Source: a virus. Taken from it: a stretch of DNA of 64,000 bases. The DNA is taken from the IMG/VR virus record IMGVR_UViG_3300026097_001200, positions 41,332 through 105,331 of that record; one strand, given 5' to 3'. Both the position numbers and the translations under genes were made by a program. Under the pieces are notes generated by a model that was given only the letters and a program-made list of their open reading frames with translations, did not search any database and was not told where the DNA came from. This document shows positions 7,717 to 15,279 of the stretch, in pieces. The first letter of the stretch is position 1. Every line of letters begins with the position of its first letter.

Positions 7717-7734
7717 TTCTTTTTCTTAAAAAGG

Positions 7735-7763
7735 TTGACACACAGCCCGGGTTTTAGTATTAT
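7735..7763 (+). promoter_or_regulatory. sigma70-type promoter (TTGACA-N17-TATTAT)
   Basis: TTGACA at 7735-7740, 17-bp spacer, TATTAT at 7758-7763. It heads the run of small genes 7796-8892 and possibly the tRNAs that follow without a gap. Same AAGGTTGACA context as the other promoters in this window. Confidence 0.85.
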
Positions 7764-7795
7764 GTATATGTAGGGTTTGAAATAAGGTTTTTGAT

Positions 7796-7909
7796 ATGTC
7801 AGATTTAGCTTACACTCAAAATTTTATCGATGTTGCTATTTTAAGCAGTATCTTAATAGCTGGTGTTGTTTATCTTGCCAACAAAGGTGAGTTATTTAAA
7901 AAATGGTAA
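7796..7909 (+). CDS. small single-pass membrane protein, 37 aa
   Basis: ATG at 7796, AAGG site upstream, stop TAA 7907-7909 overlapping the next ATG (TAATG). Residues about 10-26 (Phe-Ile-Asp-Val-Ala-Ile-Leu ... Val-Val-Tyr-Leu) form one hydrophobic helix, followed by a Lys-rich tail, suggesting N-out/C-in topology in the host inner membrane. It is the first gene after a strong promoter, so probably early and abundant. Unrecognised. Confidence 0.65.
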   Translation: MSDLAYTQNFIDVAILSSILIAGVVYLANKGELFKKW

Positions 7910-8058
7910 TGCGTAAGATCAAGATAGCAAAAACATTTGTGTTTTTTGACGACAAGTTTTCATTGATTGTAAGCGCACCAAAAGACCAATTCAGCCTGCT
8001 TCCAACTTGGAAAGCCAGAGTGTTAGAAATTCGTGAGTATCAAGGAGAGTTAATATGA
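7909..8058 (+). CDS. small unknown basic protein, 49 aa
   Basis: ATG at 7909 overlaps the previous stop; an in-frame ATG at 7903 is an alternative. The frame ends TGA 8056-8058, overlapping the next ATG (ATGA). Coupling on both sides supports a real gene. The product is Lys and Phe rich with no motif recognised. Confidence 0.6.
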   Translation: MRKIKIAKTFVFFDDKFSLIVSAPKDQFSLLPTWKARVLEIREYQGELI

Positions 8059-8459
8059 CCTTATTGCAGCACATCGAGTCACTGAATGCCAAAGCGGATC
8101 TGATGATGGAGCAGGAGCCTGGACTGTGGATGAGCAAGTACACTGATGACTTGAGTCATTGGGCTGAGATGGGTGTCTACACTGTAGAGGACTTCAAACG
8201 TAATGAGCTGATCAATGGCATCAGTGATGCGTCGAAAGACCTCTATGGTTGCCGCATGCGTCTTGCTTGGGACGAAATGGATATTGAGGATCTGGAACAG
8301 ACCTACGAGAATATCTGTTACCAGCTCCGTCTTCAGTTTGAGCAAGAGCAGGAGTGGGAGCGCGAGCAGGCTGAAGAAGCTCGGATCGCCGCACAAGGTT
8401 TACAGCCAGACTGCGAGCCATTGCCTTACGAAGAATATGCTGATTTGGAGACTGCATAA
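8055..8459 (+). CDS. unknown acidic phage protein
   Basis: 134 aa, preceded by AAGGAGAG. Strongly acidic and helical. A Glu/Gln/Trp-rich segment near residues 95-110 could form a short coiled coil. No family recognised. It overlaps the previous gene by 4 bp and the next by 1 bp within one operon. Confidence 0.7.
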   Translation: MTLLQHIESLNAKADLMMEQEPGLWMSKYTDDLSHWAEMGVYTVEDFKRNELINGISDASKDLYGCRMRLAWDEMDIEDLEQTYENICYQLRLQFEQEQEWEREQAEEARIAAQGLQPDCEPLPYEEYADLETA

Positions 8460-8695
8460 TGAAAAGCGAACTTGAACTTGCAATTGATCGCATGATCGAT
8501 GCACAAAAAAAACTGTACGGAGCAGATGCATACCTGTATGCCACAGCCAATCTACAAGGTGCGTTGGTAGGATCTGCCGCTGCACTCAGTGACTTTATGG
8601 TTGACAGCTTGATTGAAACATTTAACGATCGTGCAAAAAAAGTTGAACAAGAAGCAATCATCAAAGCATTTAATCAAGAGGTTCCAATTGTATGA
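8459..8695 (+). CDS. unknown small helical protein
   Basis: 78 aa, start overlapping the previous stop (TAATG). Predicted helical, alternating acidic and basic residues, with a small-residue-rich middle (Gly-Ala-Leu-Val-Gly-Ser-Ala-Ala-Ala). Function unknown. The 4-bp overlap with the next gene keeps it in the same operon. Confidence 0.65.
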   Translation: MKSELELAIDRMIDAQKKLYGADAYLYATANLQGALVGSAAALSDFMVDSLIETFNDRAKKVEQEAIIKAFNQEVPIV

Positions 8696-8892
8696 GTTAT
8701 TTGCTCTTATCGGTTGCGCTAGGATTAGAAATTTCTTATACTAGCAAGAATGTTTGTCAAGAAGCACTTGAACAGGTGCGAGAGCAGGACAGCAAAGCAA
8801 TTTGTATTCCTGCAGGCAAAGACAAAACCAGTGAACAGTTTGATCTATTTTTAAACATGATTGAACAGTTACAAAAAGTTGAACAGAAATAG
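8692..8892 (+). CDS. unknown small protein
   Basis: 66 aa with a short hydrophobic N-terminus (MSYLLLSVALGLE) and two Cys (at about 22 and 38). The N-terminus could be a weak membrane or export signal, but it lacks a basic n-region. The last base of its TAG stop is the first base of tRNA-Trp, so the tRNA must be processed from the mRNA. Confidence 0.6.
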   Translation: MSYLLLSVALGLEISYTSKNVCQEALEQVREQDSKAICIPAGKDKTSEQFDLFLNMIEQLQKVEQK

Positions 8893-8965
8893 CCGAGTTG
8901 GTCTAATGGTATGACAGGGGTCTCCAAAACCCTTAGCGGAGGTTCGATTCCTTCACTCGGTGCCA
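8892..8965 (+). tRNA. tRNA-Trp (CCA)
   Basis: Cloverleaf folds: acceptor GCCGAGT/ACTCGGT (first pair G-U), D arm, anticodon stem GGGGT/ACCCT with loop CTCCAAA giving anticodon CCA, T arm GGAGG-TTCGATT-CCTTC, discriminator G and encoded CCA. It overlaps the preceding stop codon by 1 nt. Confidence 0.9.
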
Positions 8966-8978
8966 GTTTTAAAAGTTT

Positions 8979-9054
8979 TGGGATATAGCTCAGTTGGTAG
9001 AGCAGCGGACTGTTAATCCGCTTGTCGCAGGTTCGAGCCCTGCTATCCCAGCCA
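8979..9054 (+). tRNA. tRNA-Asn (GTT)
   Basis: Acceptor TGGGATA/TATCCCA with U1-A72 and G73, as in bacterial tRNA-Asn. D arm starts TAGCTCAGTTGG, anticodon loop CTGTTAA gives GTT, T arm GCAGG-TTCGAGC-CCTGC, CCA encoded. Confidence 0.93.
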
Positions 9055-9059
9055 TTTTT

Positions 9060-9135
9060 GCTACGGTGGCTCGAATGGTTAGGCAGAGGACTGCAAATCC
9101 TTTTCACGCAGGTTCGAATCCTGTCCGTAGCTCCA
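9060..9135 (+). tRNA. tRNA-Cys (GCA)
   Basis: Acceptor GCTACGG/CCGTAGC, discriminator U73 (the Cys identity element), anticodon loop CTGCAAA giving GCA, T arm GCAGG-TTCGAAT-CCTGT, CCA encoded. It ends 16 bp before the ClpP start. Confidence 0.92.
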
Positions 9136-9151
9136 ATTTACAAGGAAAAAT

Positions 9152-9772
9152 ATGTCACTAATTCCAATGGTAGTAGAAAGCACAGCAAAAGGCGAACGTG
9201 CTTATGATATCTACAGTAGACTGCTCAAAGAACGCATTGTCATGCTCAACGGTGTGGTAGAAGATCACATGGCCAATACCGTGGTAGCCCAACTGTTGTT
9301 TTTAGAATCAGAAAATCCAAACAAAGAGATCAGTTTGTTTATCAACAGTCCAGGTGGCGGAGTCACAGCAGGTCTCAGTATCTATGATACCATGCAGTTT
9401 ATTAAACCTGATGTAGCAACCTATGTGATGGGGCAGGCAGCCAGTATGGGATCGTTTCTAGCGCAAGCCGGTGCTCCGGGTAAACGCTATGTGTTGCCCG
9501 AATCACGTACAATGATTCACAGAGTCAGCTCAGGTACACGTGGCACATCAGGCAGTGTGCATGTGCAGGAACTGGAGTTTGAAGATCAAAAGCGACACCT
9601 AGACGAAAGCAAGAGAATCAATCAACGTTTGACTGAACTGTACGCACAGCACAACACCGCAGGAAAAACCTACGAAGATCTCTATGAAGACATGAAGTTT
9701 GACACTTTCTTAAGTGCACAGGAAGCGGTAGACTACGGTTTGGCAGATCAATTGGTAGAAAAGAGAACGTGA
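9152..9772 (+). CDS. clpP: ClpP-type serine protease
   Basis: 206 aa, about the length of bacterial ClpP. The catalytic Ser98 lies in GQAASMG, His123 in Thr-Met-Ile-His-Arg and Asp184 in Lys-Phe-Asp-Thr-Phe-Leu-Ser. The Ser-Pro-Gly-Gly-Gly oxyanion segment (66-70) is intact. ClpP forms tetradecamers that degrade proteins handed over by ClpX or ClpA; no partner ATPase gene is visible, so the host unfoldase is likely used. In phages it may act in host protein turnover or virion assembly. It overlaps the head-completion nuclease by 4 bp. Confidence 0.93.
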   Translation: MSLIPMVVESTAKGERAYDIYSRLLKERIVMLNGVVEDHMANTVVAQLLFLESENPNKEISLFINSPGGGVTAGLSIYDTMQFIKPDVATYVMGQAASMGSFLAQAGAPGKRYVLPESRTMIHRVSSGTRGTSGSVHVQELEFEDQKRHLDESKRINQRLTELYAQHNTAGKTYEDLYEDMKFDTFLSAQEAVDYGLADQLVEKRT

Positions 9773-10140
9773 AATTCACAGCCGTTCGTGGCAGGTATCT
9801 ACCAAAAAATCCAGAAAAATACACAGGAAATGTAAACTGTATTACATACCGTAGTCTCTGGGAGAGAAGATTCATGCTCTACTGCGACAGGTCTCCAAAA
9901 ATACTGAAATGGAGTTCTGAAGAATTACACATACCTTACGTGGGCGTAGACGATCGGATACACAACTATTATCCAGACTTTGTTGTCGAGACACATGACG
10001 ATAGAACCATTGTAGTAGAAATAAAGCCTGGCTTTCAACGAGGCTGGAAGATAAACAAAGCAAAGTGGAAAAGTGCCAAAAGTTTTTGTAGTGCACTTGG
10101 GTATGAATTTAAAGTACTAACAGAAAAGGAGTTGTTCTAG
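9769..10140 (+). CDS. head-completion nuclease, T4 gp4-like
   Basis: 123 aa from a GTG overlapping the clpP stop. The sequence has the T4 gp4-like pattern: Tyr-Arg-Ser-Leu-Trp-Glu-Arg-Arg near 27-34, Tyr-Tyr-Pro-Asp70-Phe, and Glu84-Ile-Lys86-Pro. These give the PDDEXK-type nuclease core (Glu32, Asp70, Glu84-x-Lys86), also seen in TnsA-like enzymes. In T4 this protein finishes packaged heads before tail attachment. It is the best single marker of T4-type ancestry in the window. Confidence 0.85.
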   Translation: MKFTAVRGRYLPKNPEKYTGNVNCITYRSLWERRFMLYCDRSPKILKWSSEELHIPYVGVDDRIHNYYPDFVVETHDDRTIVVEIKPGFQRGWKINKAKWKSAKSFCSALGYEFKVLTEKELF

Positions 10141-10340
10141 TGACCTTGCCAGTTGAACGAAAAAATGCAGTTTTAAATGTTGAACAGTTTTTAATGGACC
10201 TTCGAGATCCTAAAAAATATCCACGTGTGCCCGGAGCAGTGCGTGAACAGGCAAGCAGATTGCTCAAGCATTATCCTAGCAAGTTTGATATGGAATCTGC
10301 GGCGGAATCCGCCCCTGATGTTTTTGGAGATAAACTTTGA
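10140..10340 (+). CDS. BPSL0761-like small protein
   Basis: 66 aa from a GTG overlapping the previous stop by 1 bp. The pattern Glu-Arg-x-x-Ala-Val, Phe-Leu-x-x-Leu-x-x-Pro, Pro-Arg-Val-Pro, and Arg-x-Leu-x-His-Tyr-Pro is what I recall for the BPSL0761 family of small bacterial and phage proteins, whose role is unknown. The match is from memory of the pattern. Coupled to both neighbours. Confidence 0.6.
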   Translation: MTLPVERKNAVLNVEQFLMDLRDPKKYPRVPGAVREQASRLLKHYPSKFDMESAAESAPDVFGDKL

Positions 10341-10738
10341 TTACCTACAGCACCAACTGGATGGGTCCGGTCAATATGCAATGGTTTGAAGAACGTGGGT
10401 TGGTTGAAAATAACAAAATCACCACATACTATTCAGCAGGTCGTATTGATATTCGTGACAGTAGTAAAGAAGGTTATGATGGCTGGAATGAATACAGTCT
10501 ACCTCCTATGCACGGTGAAGACTGGAATGACTTCAGTAGTTGGTTAGAAAGTTTTCAAACACACGAACTGTGGGAGTTTGATGACATCATAAAGTTGTAT
10601 GAAAGTGCAAGTGGTAGAAAGATCCGGTGGGCAGAGGACACTTGGTATAAGTGTTATGAATGTGGATTGGTCACAGACTTACGAAAAACTACAGTGCATA
10701 TTCACAAGATGGGTTGTAGTAGGAACTGGGATGAATAA
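10337..10738 (+). CDS. unknown protein with possible C-terminal zinc knuckle
   Basis: 133 aa if read from the TTG at 10337 that overlaps the previous stop (TTGA); an ATG at 10361 is the alternative start. The N-terminal part is Trp and Tyr rich. The C-terminus has Cys-x2-Cys (Lys-Cys-Tyr-Glu-Cys) followed by His-x-His and a Cys, which could bind one metal ion. Function unknown. Confidence 0.6.
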   Translation: MITYSTNWMGPVNMQWFEERGLVENNKITTYYSAGRIDIRDSSKEGYDGWNEYSLPPMHGEDWNDFSSWLESFQTHELWEFDDIIKLYESASGRKIRWAEDTWYKCYECGLVTDLRKTTVHIHKMGCSRNWDE

Positions 10739-11009
10739 AAAAGAAATCAATCAGATGGAATCCAAACTCAGAGAGAAACTGATGAGGGAGCGGTGGGAGC
10801 TGACCGCCAAACAAGAAGCATATGACAAGGTGAAGATGGAAAGTTTCAAAGCGAGTTCTGCTCTGGAAGGTATTAACTACAGCGAAGAAGTGTCATGTAA
10901 AGATCATCCTGATGCACCACATGGATTTGATCGCGACTCAAGTCACGCACTGGGTCGCTATGTTTGCGAGTGTGAAGGCTGGGAGCCAGAAGATGAAAAC
11001 GATCACTGA
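10731..11009 (+). CDS. unknown small charged protein
   Basis: 92 aa from ATG 10731, with AGGAACTGGG upstream and an 8-bp overlap with the previous gene. The first 45 residues are a highly charged helix; the second half has Cys, His and Asp residues (Ser-Cys-Lys-Asp-His-Pro ... Tyr-Val-Cys-Glu-Cys) that could bind a metal. Longer readings of this frame from 10599 are unlikely because they lie inside the previous gene. Confidence 0.55.
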   Translation: MNKKEINQMESKLREKLMRERWELTAKQEAYDKVKMESFKASSALEGINYSEEVSCKDHPDAPHGFDRDSSHALGRYVCECEGWEPEDENDH

Positions 11010-11214
11010 CGAAGAATACGAGTTGTTTGAGAGACTCAAAAACATTTGGATGCACAGTGCTCCTAAACAGAGCGGACGGTATTTTGTCTGTGGTGAAGGT
11101 GGTGATCGAGATACGGTGGGATTGCCTGAGAAAATTCTAGTGTGTCCAGCCTATGGGTCAGATGGCTTCGCCATATACACCAAGACCACAGACTATTCAG
11201 CACCAGGATATTGA
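10993..11214 (+). CDS. unknown small protein
   Basis: 73 aa from ATG 10993, overlapping the preceding gene by 17 bp. Pattern of beta strands with Gly-Arg-Tyr-Phe-Val-Cys-Gly-Glu-Gly-Gly. No family recognised. Part of the tightly packed block 10140-12205. Confidence 0.5.
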   Translation: MKTITDEEYELFERLKNIWMHSAPKQSGRYFVCGEGGDRDTVGLPEKILVCPAYGSDGFAIYTKTTDYSAPGY

Positions 11215-11224
11215 GGATTAGAAA

Positions 11225-11431
11225 ATGATTGAGATCAATGAAAGAACAGCTAAATTCACAGAACTTAAACCATACGACTTCACTGCCAAACCAGATGACT
11301 ACATGGAAGTCTGTGAGTGGTCAAACGGCGAAGGGGTTGATGTTAACATTAACTCAAACGGTGACCAACGATTCAGTTTAACTTGGGGTCAGTGGGAAGC
11401 GTTAAATGCATTGATAGCATACAAGGAGTAG
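11225..11431 (+). CDS. unknown small protein
   Basis: 68 aa, with GAGGATTAGAAA before the ATG. Mixed alpha/beta composition ending in a helix (Trp-Glu-Ala-Leu-Asn-Ala-Leu-Ile). Resembles small phage proteins of unknown role; none recognised. Confidence 0.6.
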   Translation: MIEINERTAKFTELKPYDFTAKPDDYMEVCEWSNGEGVDVNINSNGDQRFSLTWGQWEALNALIAYKE

Positions 11432-11434
11432 AGC

Positions 11435-11758
11435 ATGGAAATTGAATCAATGGAAGCAGAACAAGGCATCACTCCTAACAGTTGGGTTATCCTAGAAATC
11501 AATCATGAAGGCAAGCAGTTTCAAAAGATTCTGAGTGGCTGGAGTGGTGGCTATCTCGATGGTGATACATGGCGTCTGAGCAGCCCTATCAAGGAACTGA
11601 ATATACAAATCGACAGTGAGTGGATAACAGCAATCACAGAAACTGGCAGCACATATAAATTGTTAAAAGAATCTCAAGGATTGCGTATGAGCAATGCTGG
11701 AATATACAACCGACTGAAAGAACGGTTCGGTGATATGGTAGAGATAGTGGAGTTATAA
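11435..11758 (+). CDS. unknown protein
   Basis: 107 aa, start 3 bp after the previous stop, with an AAGGAG site inside that gene. Beta-rich N-terminal two thirds with Trp-Ser-Gly-Gly-Tyr turns, then a helical tail. Its stop overlaps the next ATG by 1 bp. No function inferred. Confidence 0.6.
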   Translation: MEIESMEAEQGITPNSWVILEINHEGKQFQKILSGWSGGYLDGDTWRLSSPIKELNIQIDSEWITAITETGSTYKLLKESQGLRMSNAGIYNRLKERFGDMVEIVEL

Positions 11759-12033
11759 TGTTTGAATCAGGAAAGACGTATACCAATCGATATGGAGACG
11801 AGTATTCGTGGATTGTGATCAATGATAATACCTATCGATTTGATATGACTAATAATGGTCCTAATTATGCTCGATGGGGTGGAAAAGAGGGACAAGAAAA
11901 GATGGACATGAATGATCTAGGAATGTATGACCCAAGTGGTGGCCCATATATCACGATCGGGATGGAAATTGATGGACGTCCGATCAAAAGACTTTTTATT
12001 CTAAAAGGTGTATTTGTAGAGGTGAGTGATTAA
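11758..12033 (+). CDS. unknown small protein
   Basis: 91 aa. The N-terminal half is Tyr, Asn and Gly rich (Lys-Thr-Tyr-Thr-Asn-Arg-Tyr-Gly-Asp-Glu). It looks like a compact beta fold related in style to its neighbour, but without a recognised domain. Coupled to neighbours by overlaps. Confidence 0.6.
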   Translation: MFESGKTYTNRYGDEYSWIVINDNTYRFDMTNNGPNYARWGGKEGQEKMDMNDLGMYDPSGGPYITIGMEIDGRPIKRLFILKGVFVEVSD

Positions 12034-12205
12034 ACTTCCTAAACGTAAAATATTCCGCTTTCTGGTTAATACTTTTGATCAAGTAAACTTTTTGATTCAA
12101 GATCGATTCAATCTCAATCCAAAGCGCACAATTCTAGAAGCACAGCAAGACCTTGTGACTCTCAATGAACTTGAAAGGACCATTGGCAAAAGTCTTGGCC
12201 TATAA
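12026..12205 (+). CDS. small unknown protein from GTG start
   Basis: 59 aa, GTG at 12026 within an AGAGGTGA context overlapping the previous stop by 8 bp. Basic N-terminus (Lys-Leu-Pro-Lys-Arg-Lys) then an amphipathic helix. The frame is uninterrupted, fills what would otherwise be a 180-bp gap, and its TAA is embedded in the late-promoter-like box TATAAATA. Confidence 0.5.
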   Translation: MIKLPKRKIFRFLVNTFDQVNFLIQDRFNLNPKRTILEAQQDLVTLNELERTIGKSLGL

Positions 12206-12208
12206 ATA
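12201..12208 (+). promoter_or_regulatory. late-promoter-like box TATAAATA
   Basis: Exact match to the T4 late -10 consensus TATAAATA, 6 bp before the ATG of the rSAM gene at 12215. The short distance would give a nearly leaderless mRNA. Confidence 0.55.
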
Positions 12209-12214
12209 CTGCTC

Positions 12215-13180
12215 ATGAAATTAGAAAGAGTAGTACTTGAAGTTTTCGGCGGTTGTAACTACACCTGCGACATGTGTCCGCAAAGCACAGGACGTGGTCG
12301 CGACTTCACTCGCAAAATGCCGCTGGACCTGTTTGAATCTGTGCTTGATCAAATCACTCCACGCTACGGTACTCCTGTAATCAACCTTGAAGGTTCTGGT
12401 GAGCCTACGCTAGCACAGGACCTACCACTGTATGTAGAAGCTTGCACTCGCCGTGGATTGCCCAGCTTTATGTACTGCAACGGCGCACTGCTAAAAGGCA
12501 CATTCATGCAGGATGTGGTAGACGCTGGCATTGACTTTGTGAGATTCAGCTGCATTGGCTACAACAAAGAACTGTATGCCAAGTGGATGAGCACTGACAA
12601 CTTTGACTTGGTTAAACAAAACGCTGTTGACGCACAAGCCTATATAAAACAAACCAACAGCAGTTGCGAAATCAGCAGCTATCATCTCATACTCGATCCT
12701 GACCGCATGGACTACGAAATTTCACAGTATCAAACCAACTTTATTGATCCTGTTGGCAGTGTGGGTTATATTTGGAAAATGCACAACTGGAGTGGCAACT
12801 ACCAACCATTGTACTTTAGAAATCCCAAACAGAGAAAAACCTGCGGAAGACCATTTGCACCTGAACTCACTGTGAGAGCAGGAGGACTAGATGGCAAGCA
12901 AGGAGCAGTTACACCCTGTTGTCAGACCATGGGCCCACCAAACGAAGCACTCAGTGTACTAGGACACTTTGAAGACCAAAGATTCGAAGATATCTACTGG
13001 GGAGATGCATACGAACAGCTGAGATCTGCTCACAGCGAAGGCAGATTTGACGACATTGAATATTGCAAAAACTGTGATTTTTTGTACGATGATCCCGAAG
13101 TACTGGTATGGAGCAATGATCCAAATGCCAGTGTCAACTACATGCTGGGCACTGACTTTAAACTCAGTGACTATCAATGA
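12215..13180 (+). CDS. radical SAM protein with C-terminal SPASM-like cluster
   Basis: 321 aa. CNYTCDMC at Cys14, Cys18 and Cys21 is the canonical CX3CX2C motif at the very N-terminus. Leu-Glu-Gly-Ser-Gly-Glu-Pro follows as the SAM-binding GGE-type strand. Cys235-Cys236 and Cys284-x2-Cys287 form a C-terminal SPASM-like auxiliary Fe-S site. This is the most conventional rSAM/SPASM architecture of the eleven in the window; the others with auxiliary Cys carry them N-terminally. It is probably co-transcribed with the unknown gene overlapping its stop (ATGA). Substrate unknown; SPASM enzymes often modify peptides or sugars. Confidence 0.88.
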   Translation: MKLERVVLEVFGGCNYTCDMCPQSTGRGRDFTRKMPLDLFESVLDQITPRYGTPVINLEGSGEPTLAQDLPLYVEACTRRGLPSFMYCNGALLKGTFMQDVVDAGIDFVRFSCIGYNKELYAKWMSTDNFDLVKQNAVDAQAYIKQTNSSCEISSYHLILDPDRMDYEISQYQTNFIDPVGSVGYIWKMHNWSGNYQPLYFRNPKQRKTCGRPFAPELTVRAGGLDGKQGAVTPCCQTMGPPNEALSVLGHFEDQRFEDIYWGDAYEQLRSAHSEGRFDDIEYCKNCDFLYDDPEVLVWSNDPNASVNYMLGTDFKLSDYQ

Positions 13181-14010
13181 CCGACGCAGACTTTGTATGG
13201 GCAGAACCAGAACGCATTAACACTCGTGTAGGCAGCACTCTTACTAGATCAAAAAATTCATTAAATGAAATCTGGTGGTATAAAAAACCGGGTTATATAG
13301 ATGAAACTGTGGCATATATTAAACAAGTTTGCGAGTTTACAGATTCAGACAGTTATGTTATTGAAACTACTAGCGATGCACTAAAAAACTTAGTGGATAC
13401 AGTAAACTACATGAGTGTTTACAGAATGTTCTCGGATACCATGTGGGGACTACTTGCAAATGATAAAAGGCCACGATGCTATAGATATGACTCAGACTAC
13501 ATGCCGCTTCACAACAAGTCAGACAAATCTTTTTTTTACAATCTAACTAAATTACACCAGTTTTACACCGATCCTCCGTTACTTTTTCGGACGCCTTTTA
13601 GTATTGGCGCCTTGCAGAAAAAACCTCCGTTTATGCTTGCTATTCATCCTGGGTCTTATAGACTTTTTTCTACTCTTTTTTTGCCTGAAAATATTTATTG
13701 TTGTTTGTTACTGCCAGTAGACGCACATGCATTAATCAATAATTTAAATATAGAATTCAATAAAACAAAAACTATTCTTTCAATAAACAACAAAGAATTA
13801 ATTAAAACACTGAATATTAATCTTTACAGTAACTTGCATATTTCTTGGAGTTCTCAAACAGGAATACAACTTGTCGAAAATCACTCCGAGTTAGCAGAAT
13901 ACGCAAAGCAATACGAAATCAAATGGACTGGTAGACAGTTTGTGGTAAATGATGTTATAATTGCAACACTTAAAAATAATATTTTTATTCCACCTGGCCC
14001 AATAGGATAA
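13177..14010 (+). CDS. unknown protein coupled to rSAM gene
   Basis: 277 aa, overlapping the rSAM stop by 4 bp. The first 110 residues have ordinary phage codon use; from about 13500 the gene becomes strongly AT-rich, with Asn, Lys and Ile runs, suggesting a composite origin. No motif recognised. The coupling makes it a candidate partner or substrate of the rSAM enzyme, but nothing in it looks like a precursor peptide. Confidence 0.6.
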   Translation: MTDADFVWAEPERINTRVGSTLTRSKNSLNEIWWYKKPGYIDETVAYIKQVCEFTDSDSYVIETTSDALKNLVDTVNYMSVYRMFSDTMWGLLANDKRPRCYRYDSDYMPLHNKSDKSFFYNLTKLHQFYTDPPLLFRTPFSIGALQKKPPFMLAIHPGSYRLFSTLFLPENIYCCLLLPVDAHALINNLNIEFNKTKTILSINNKELIKTLNINLYSNLHISWSSQTGIQLVENHSELAEYAKQYEIKWTGRQFVVNDVIIATLKNNIFIPPGPIG

Positions 14011-14014
14011 TAGC

Positions 14015-14725
14015 ATGGCAACAATTGAAGAGAAAGAAGAACTTGTAGATACACTCAAAGGACCAAAGTACTATCGTATCCAGATATCTGGCTATGGCGG
14101 CGAGAGTTCCTACATGAAAATCAGCAAACAAGCACATGATTTTTGGCAACAGGTTACAGAAGAAAACGGCGAAGATGATCTTGTTCAGTACATGCTCAAC
14201 GCTGAAGATGGCAATCTCGACGACCTAGAAGTAGTAGTGCCACCTGAGGCTATGTTTATGGTAGATGAAGACGGCGACGGTCGGCCATGGTACGAGCCGG
14301 TAGAAGAAATTGATCACTCGTTTGGTGCTAGTCTTCAATCCAGTTGGATCACAGTAGACGAAATTGACTCAGATGACTACAATGCAAATTATGTTGCTGA
14401 AGTCATCAACCGACAAGATATTTTAGAATTAAATGATCAACTGTGCGAAGATCACGAAATTGAGATCATATCCATGAGCTGTTGTGACGAACCCGAAGAT
14501 GCACCTTATATTGCTCAAATGTATTCAATGGAAAAGGGCTGTTTTTGGGAAAGCATTATTGAAACAACAGGCAAATTTGATCCTAAAAAACTTGTAATTT
14601 ATACTGTGGAATTTCTCAACGGCGAAGACACTATAACCGAAGTACACTACGACGGTATAGAAACAGAAAATTTCGGAGGTGATACCAACGGAAAGGGATA
14701 CACAGCCGCAGTTTGGAGTAGCTAG
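14015..14725 (+). CDS. unknown acidic protein
   Basis: 236 aa, highly acidic (Asp and Glu throughout), beta-rich. It begins 4 bp after the previous stop. A Ser-Cys-Cys-Asp-Glu-Pro segment near the middle is the only Cys pair. No family recognised. Confidence 0.65.
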   Translation: MATIEEKEELVDTLKGPKYYRIQISGYGGESSYMKISKQAHDFWQQVTEENGEDDLVQYMLNAEDGNLDDLEVVVPPEAMFMVDEDGDGRPWYEPVEEIDHSFGASLQSSWITVDEIDSDDYNANYVAEVINRQDILELNDQLCEDHEIEIISMSCCDEPEDAPYIAQMYSMEKGCFWESIIETTGKFDPKKLVIYTVEFLNGEDTITEVHYDGIETENFGGDTNGKGYTAAVWSS

Positions 14726-14737
14726 TGTACTGACTCG

Positions 14738-14745
14738 CTAAATAC
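14738..14745 (+). promoter_or_regulatory. late-promoter-like box CTAAATAC
   Basis: CTAAATAC just after the stop at 14725, upstream of a ribosome site CAGGAG (14755-14760), a mini-ORF and the RNase H-like gene. Confidence 0.5.
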
Positions 14746-14766
14746 TCTTGGCAACAGGAGTATACC

Positions 14767-14799
14767 ATGTCCATTCAATTTGTTGTCCGGAGTCGGTGA
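14767..14799 (+). CDS. possible 10-residue leader mini-ORF
   Basis: ATG at 14767 has the best-placed ribosome site (CAGGAG at 14755-14760) but reads only MSIQFVVRSR before a TGA at 14797. The next gene starts at 14808 in another frame with a weak site. It may couple translation into the downstream gene, or mark a frameshift near the true N-terminus. Confidence 0.35.
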   Translation: MSIQFVVRSR

Positions 14800-14807
14800 T
14801 CTGGACC

Positions 14808-15275
14808 ATGCGTGATATAAACTTAAATCAAGTTATTGAATATATCAATGCACAAGGTCCAGAAACCAGAATCTATCTCGGAGCCGATTCAGCTCGAATT
14901 AACAAAAACAGCACGTGGTACGCTGAATATACCGTAGCAGTGGTAGTACACATCAATGGATGCAACGGTTGTAAAATCTTTGGAGAAGTTTCTAGAGAAC
15001 GAGACTTTGACAAACGAATAAATCGGCCCGCTCTGCGCTTGATGACCGAAGTATATAAGGTCAGCGACATGTACCAACGATTAAATCCACACATTGCACA
15101 AGATATAGAAGTGCACTTAGATATCAATCCTTCTGATAAATATGCCAGTAGTGCAGTAATTCAGCAGGCAATTGGCTATATAAAAGGCACATGCAATACA
15201 ACCCCTAAGGTTAAGCCGGATGCCTGGGCAGCATCCAGTGCTGCTGACAATCTCACATCAATTTTAGCAGCATAA
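14808..15275 (+). CDS. RNase H-fold protein, YkuK-like
   Basis: 155 aa from ATG 14808; the longer reading from a TTG at 14748 lacks a ribosome site. Ile-Tyr-Leu-Gly-Ala-Asp-Ser opens an RNase H-like first strand with the metal-binding Asp, and Val-His-Leu-Asp-Ile-Asn-Pro later supplies the second acidic strand. This matches the YkuK (DUF458) type of predicted RNase H-like nucleases carried by many marine phages. The catalytic role is unproven. Confidence 0.65.
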   Translation: MRDINLNQVIEYINAQGPETRIYLGADSARINKNSTWYAEYTVAVVVHINGCNGCKIFGEVSRERDFDKRINRPALRLMTEVYKVSDMYQRLNPHIAQDIEVHLDINPSDKYASSAVIQQAIGYIKGTCNTTPKVKPDAWAASSAADNLTSILAA

Positions 15276-15279
15276 ATCT

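Noticed and set aside
7717-7734. GAAAAAG/CTTTTTC as a terminator after 7716
   Set aside because: A seven-pair stem of almost only A-T with no following T tract is too weak to call.
8221-8664. 147-residue minus-strand open frame over two small genes
   Set aside because: Antisense to a coupled plus-strand operon with good ribosome sites; Ser/Ala/Arg composition of a shadow frame.
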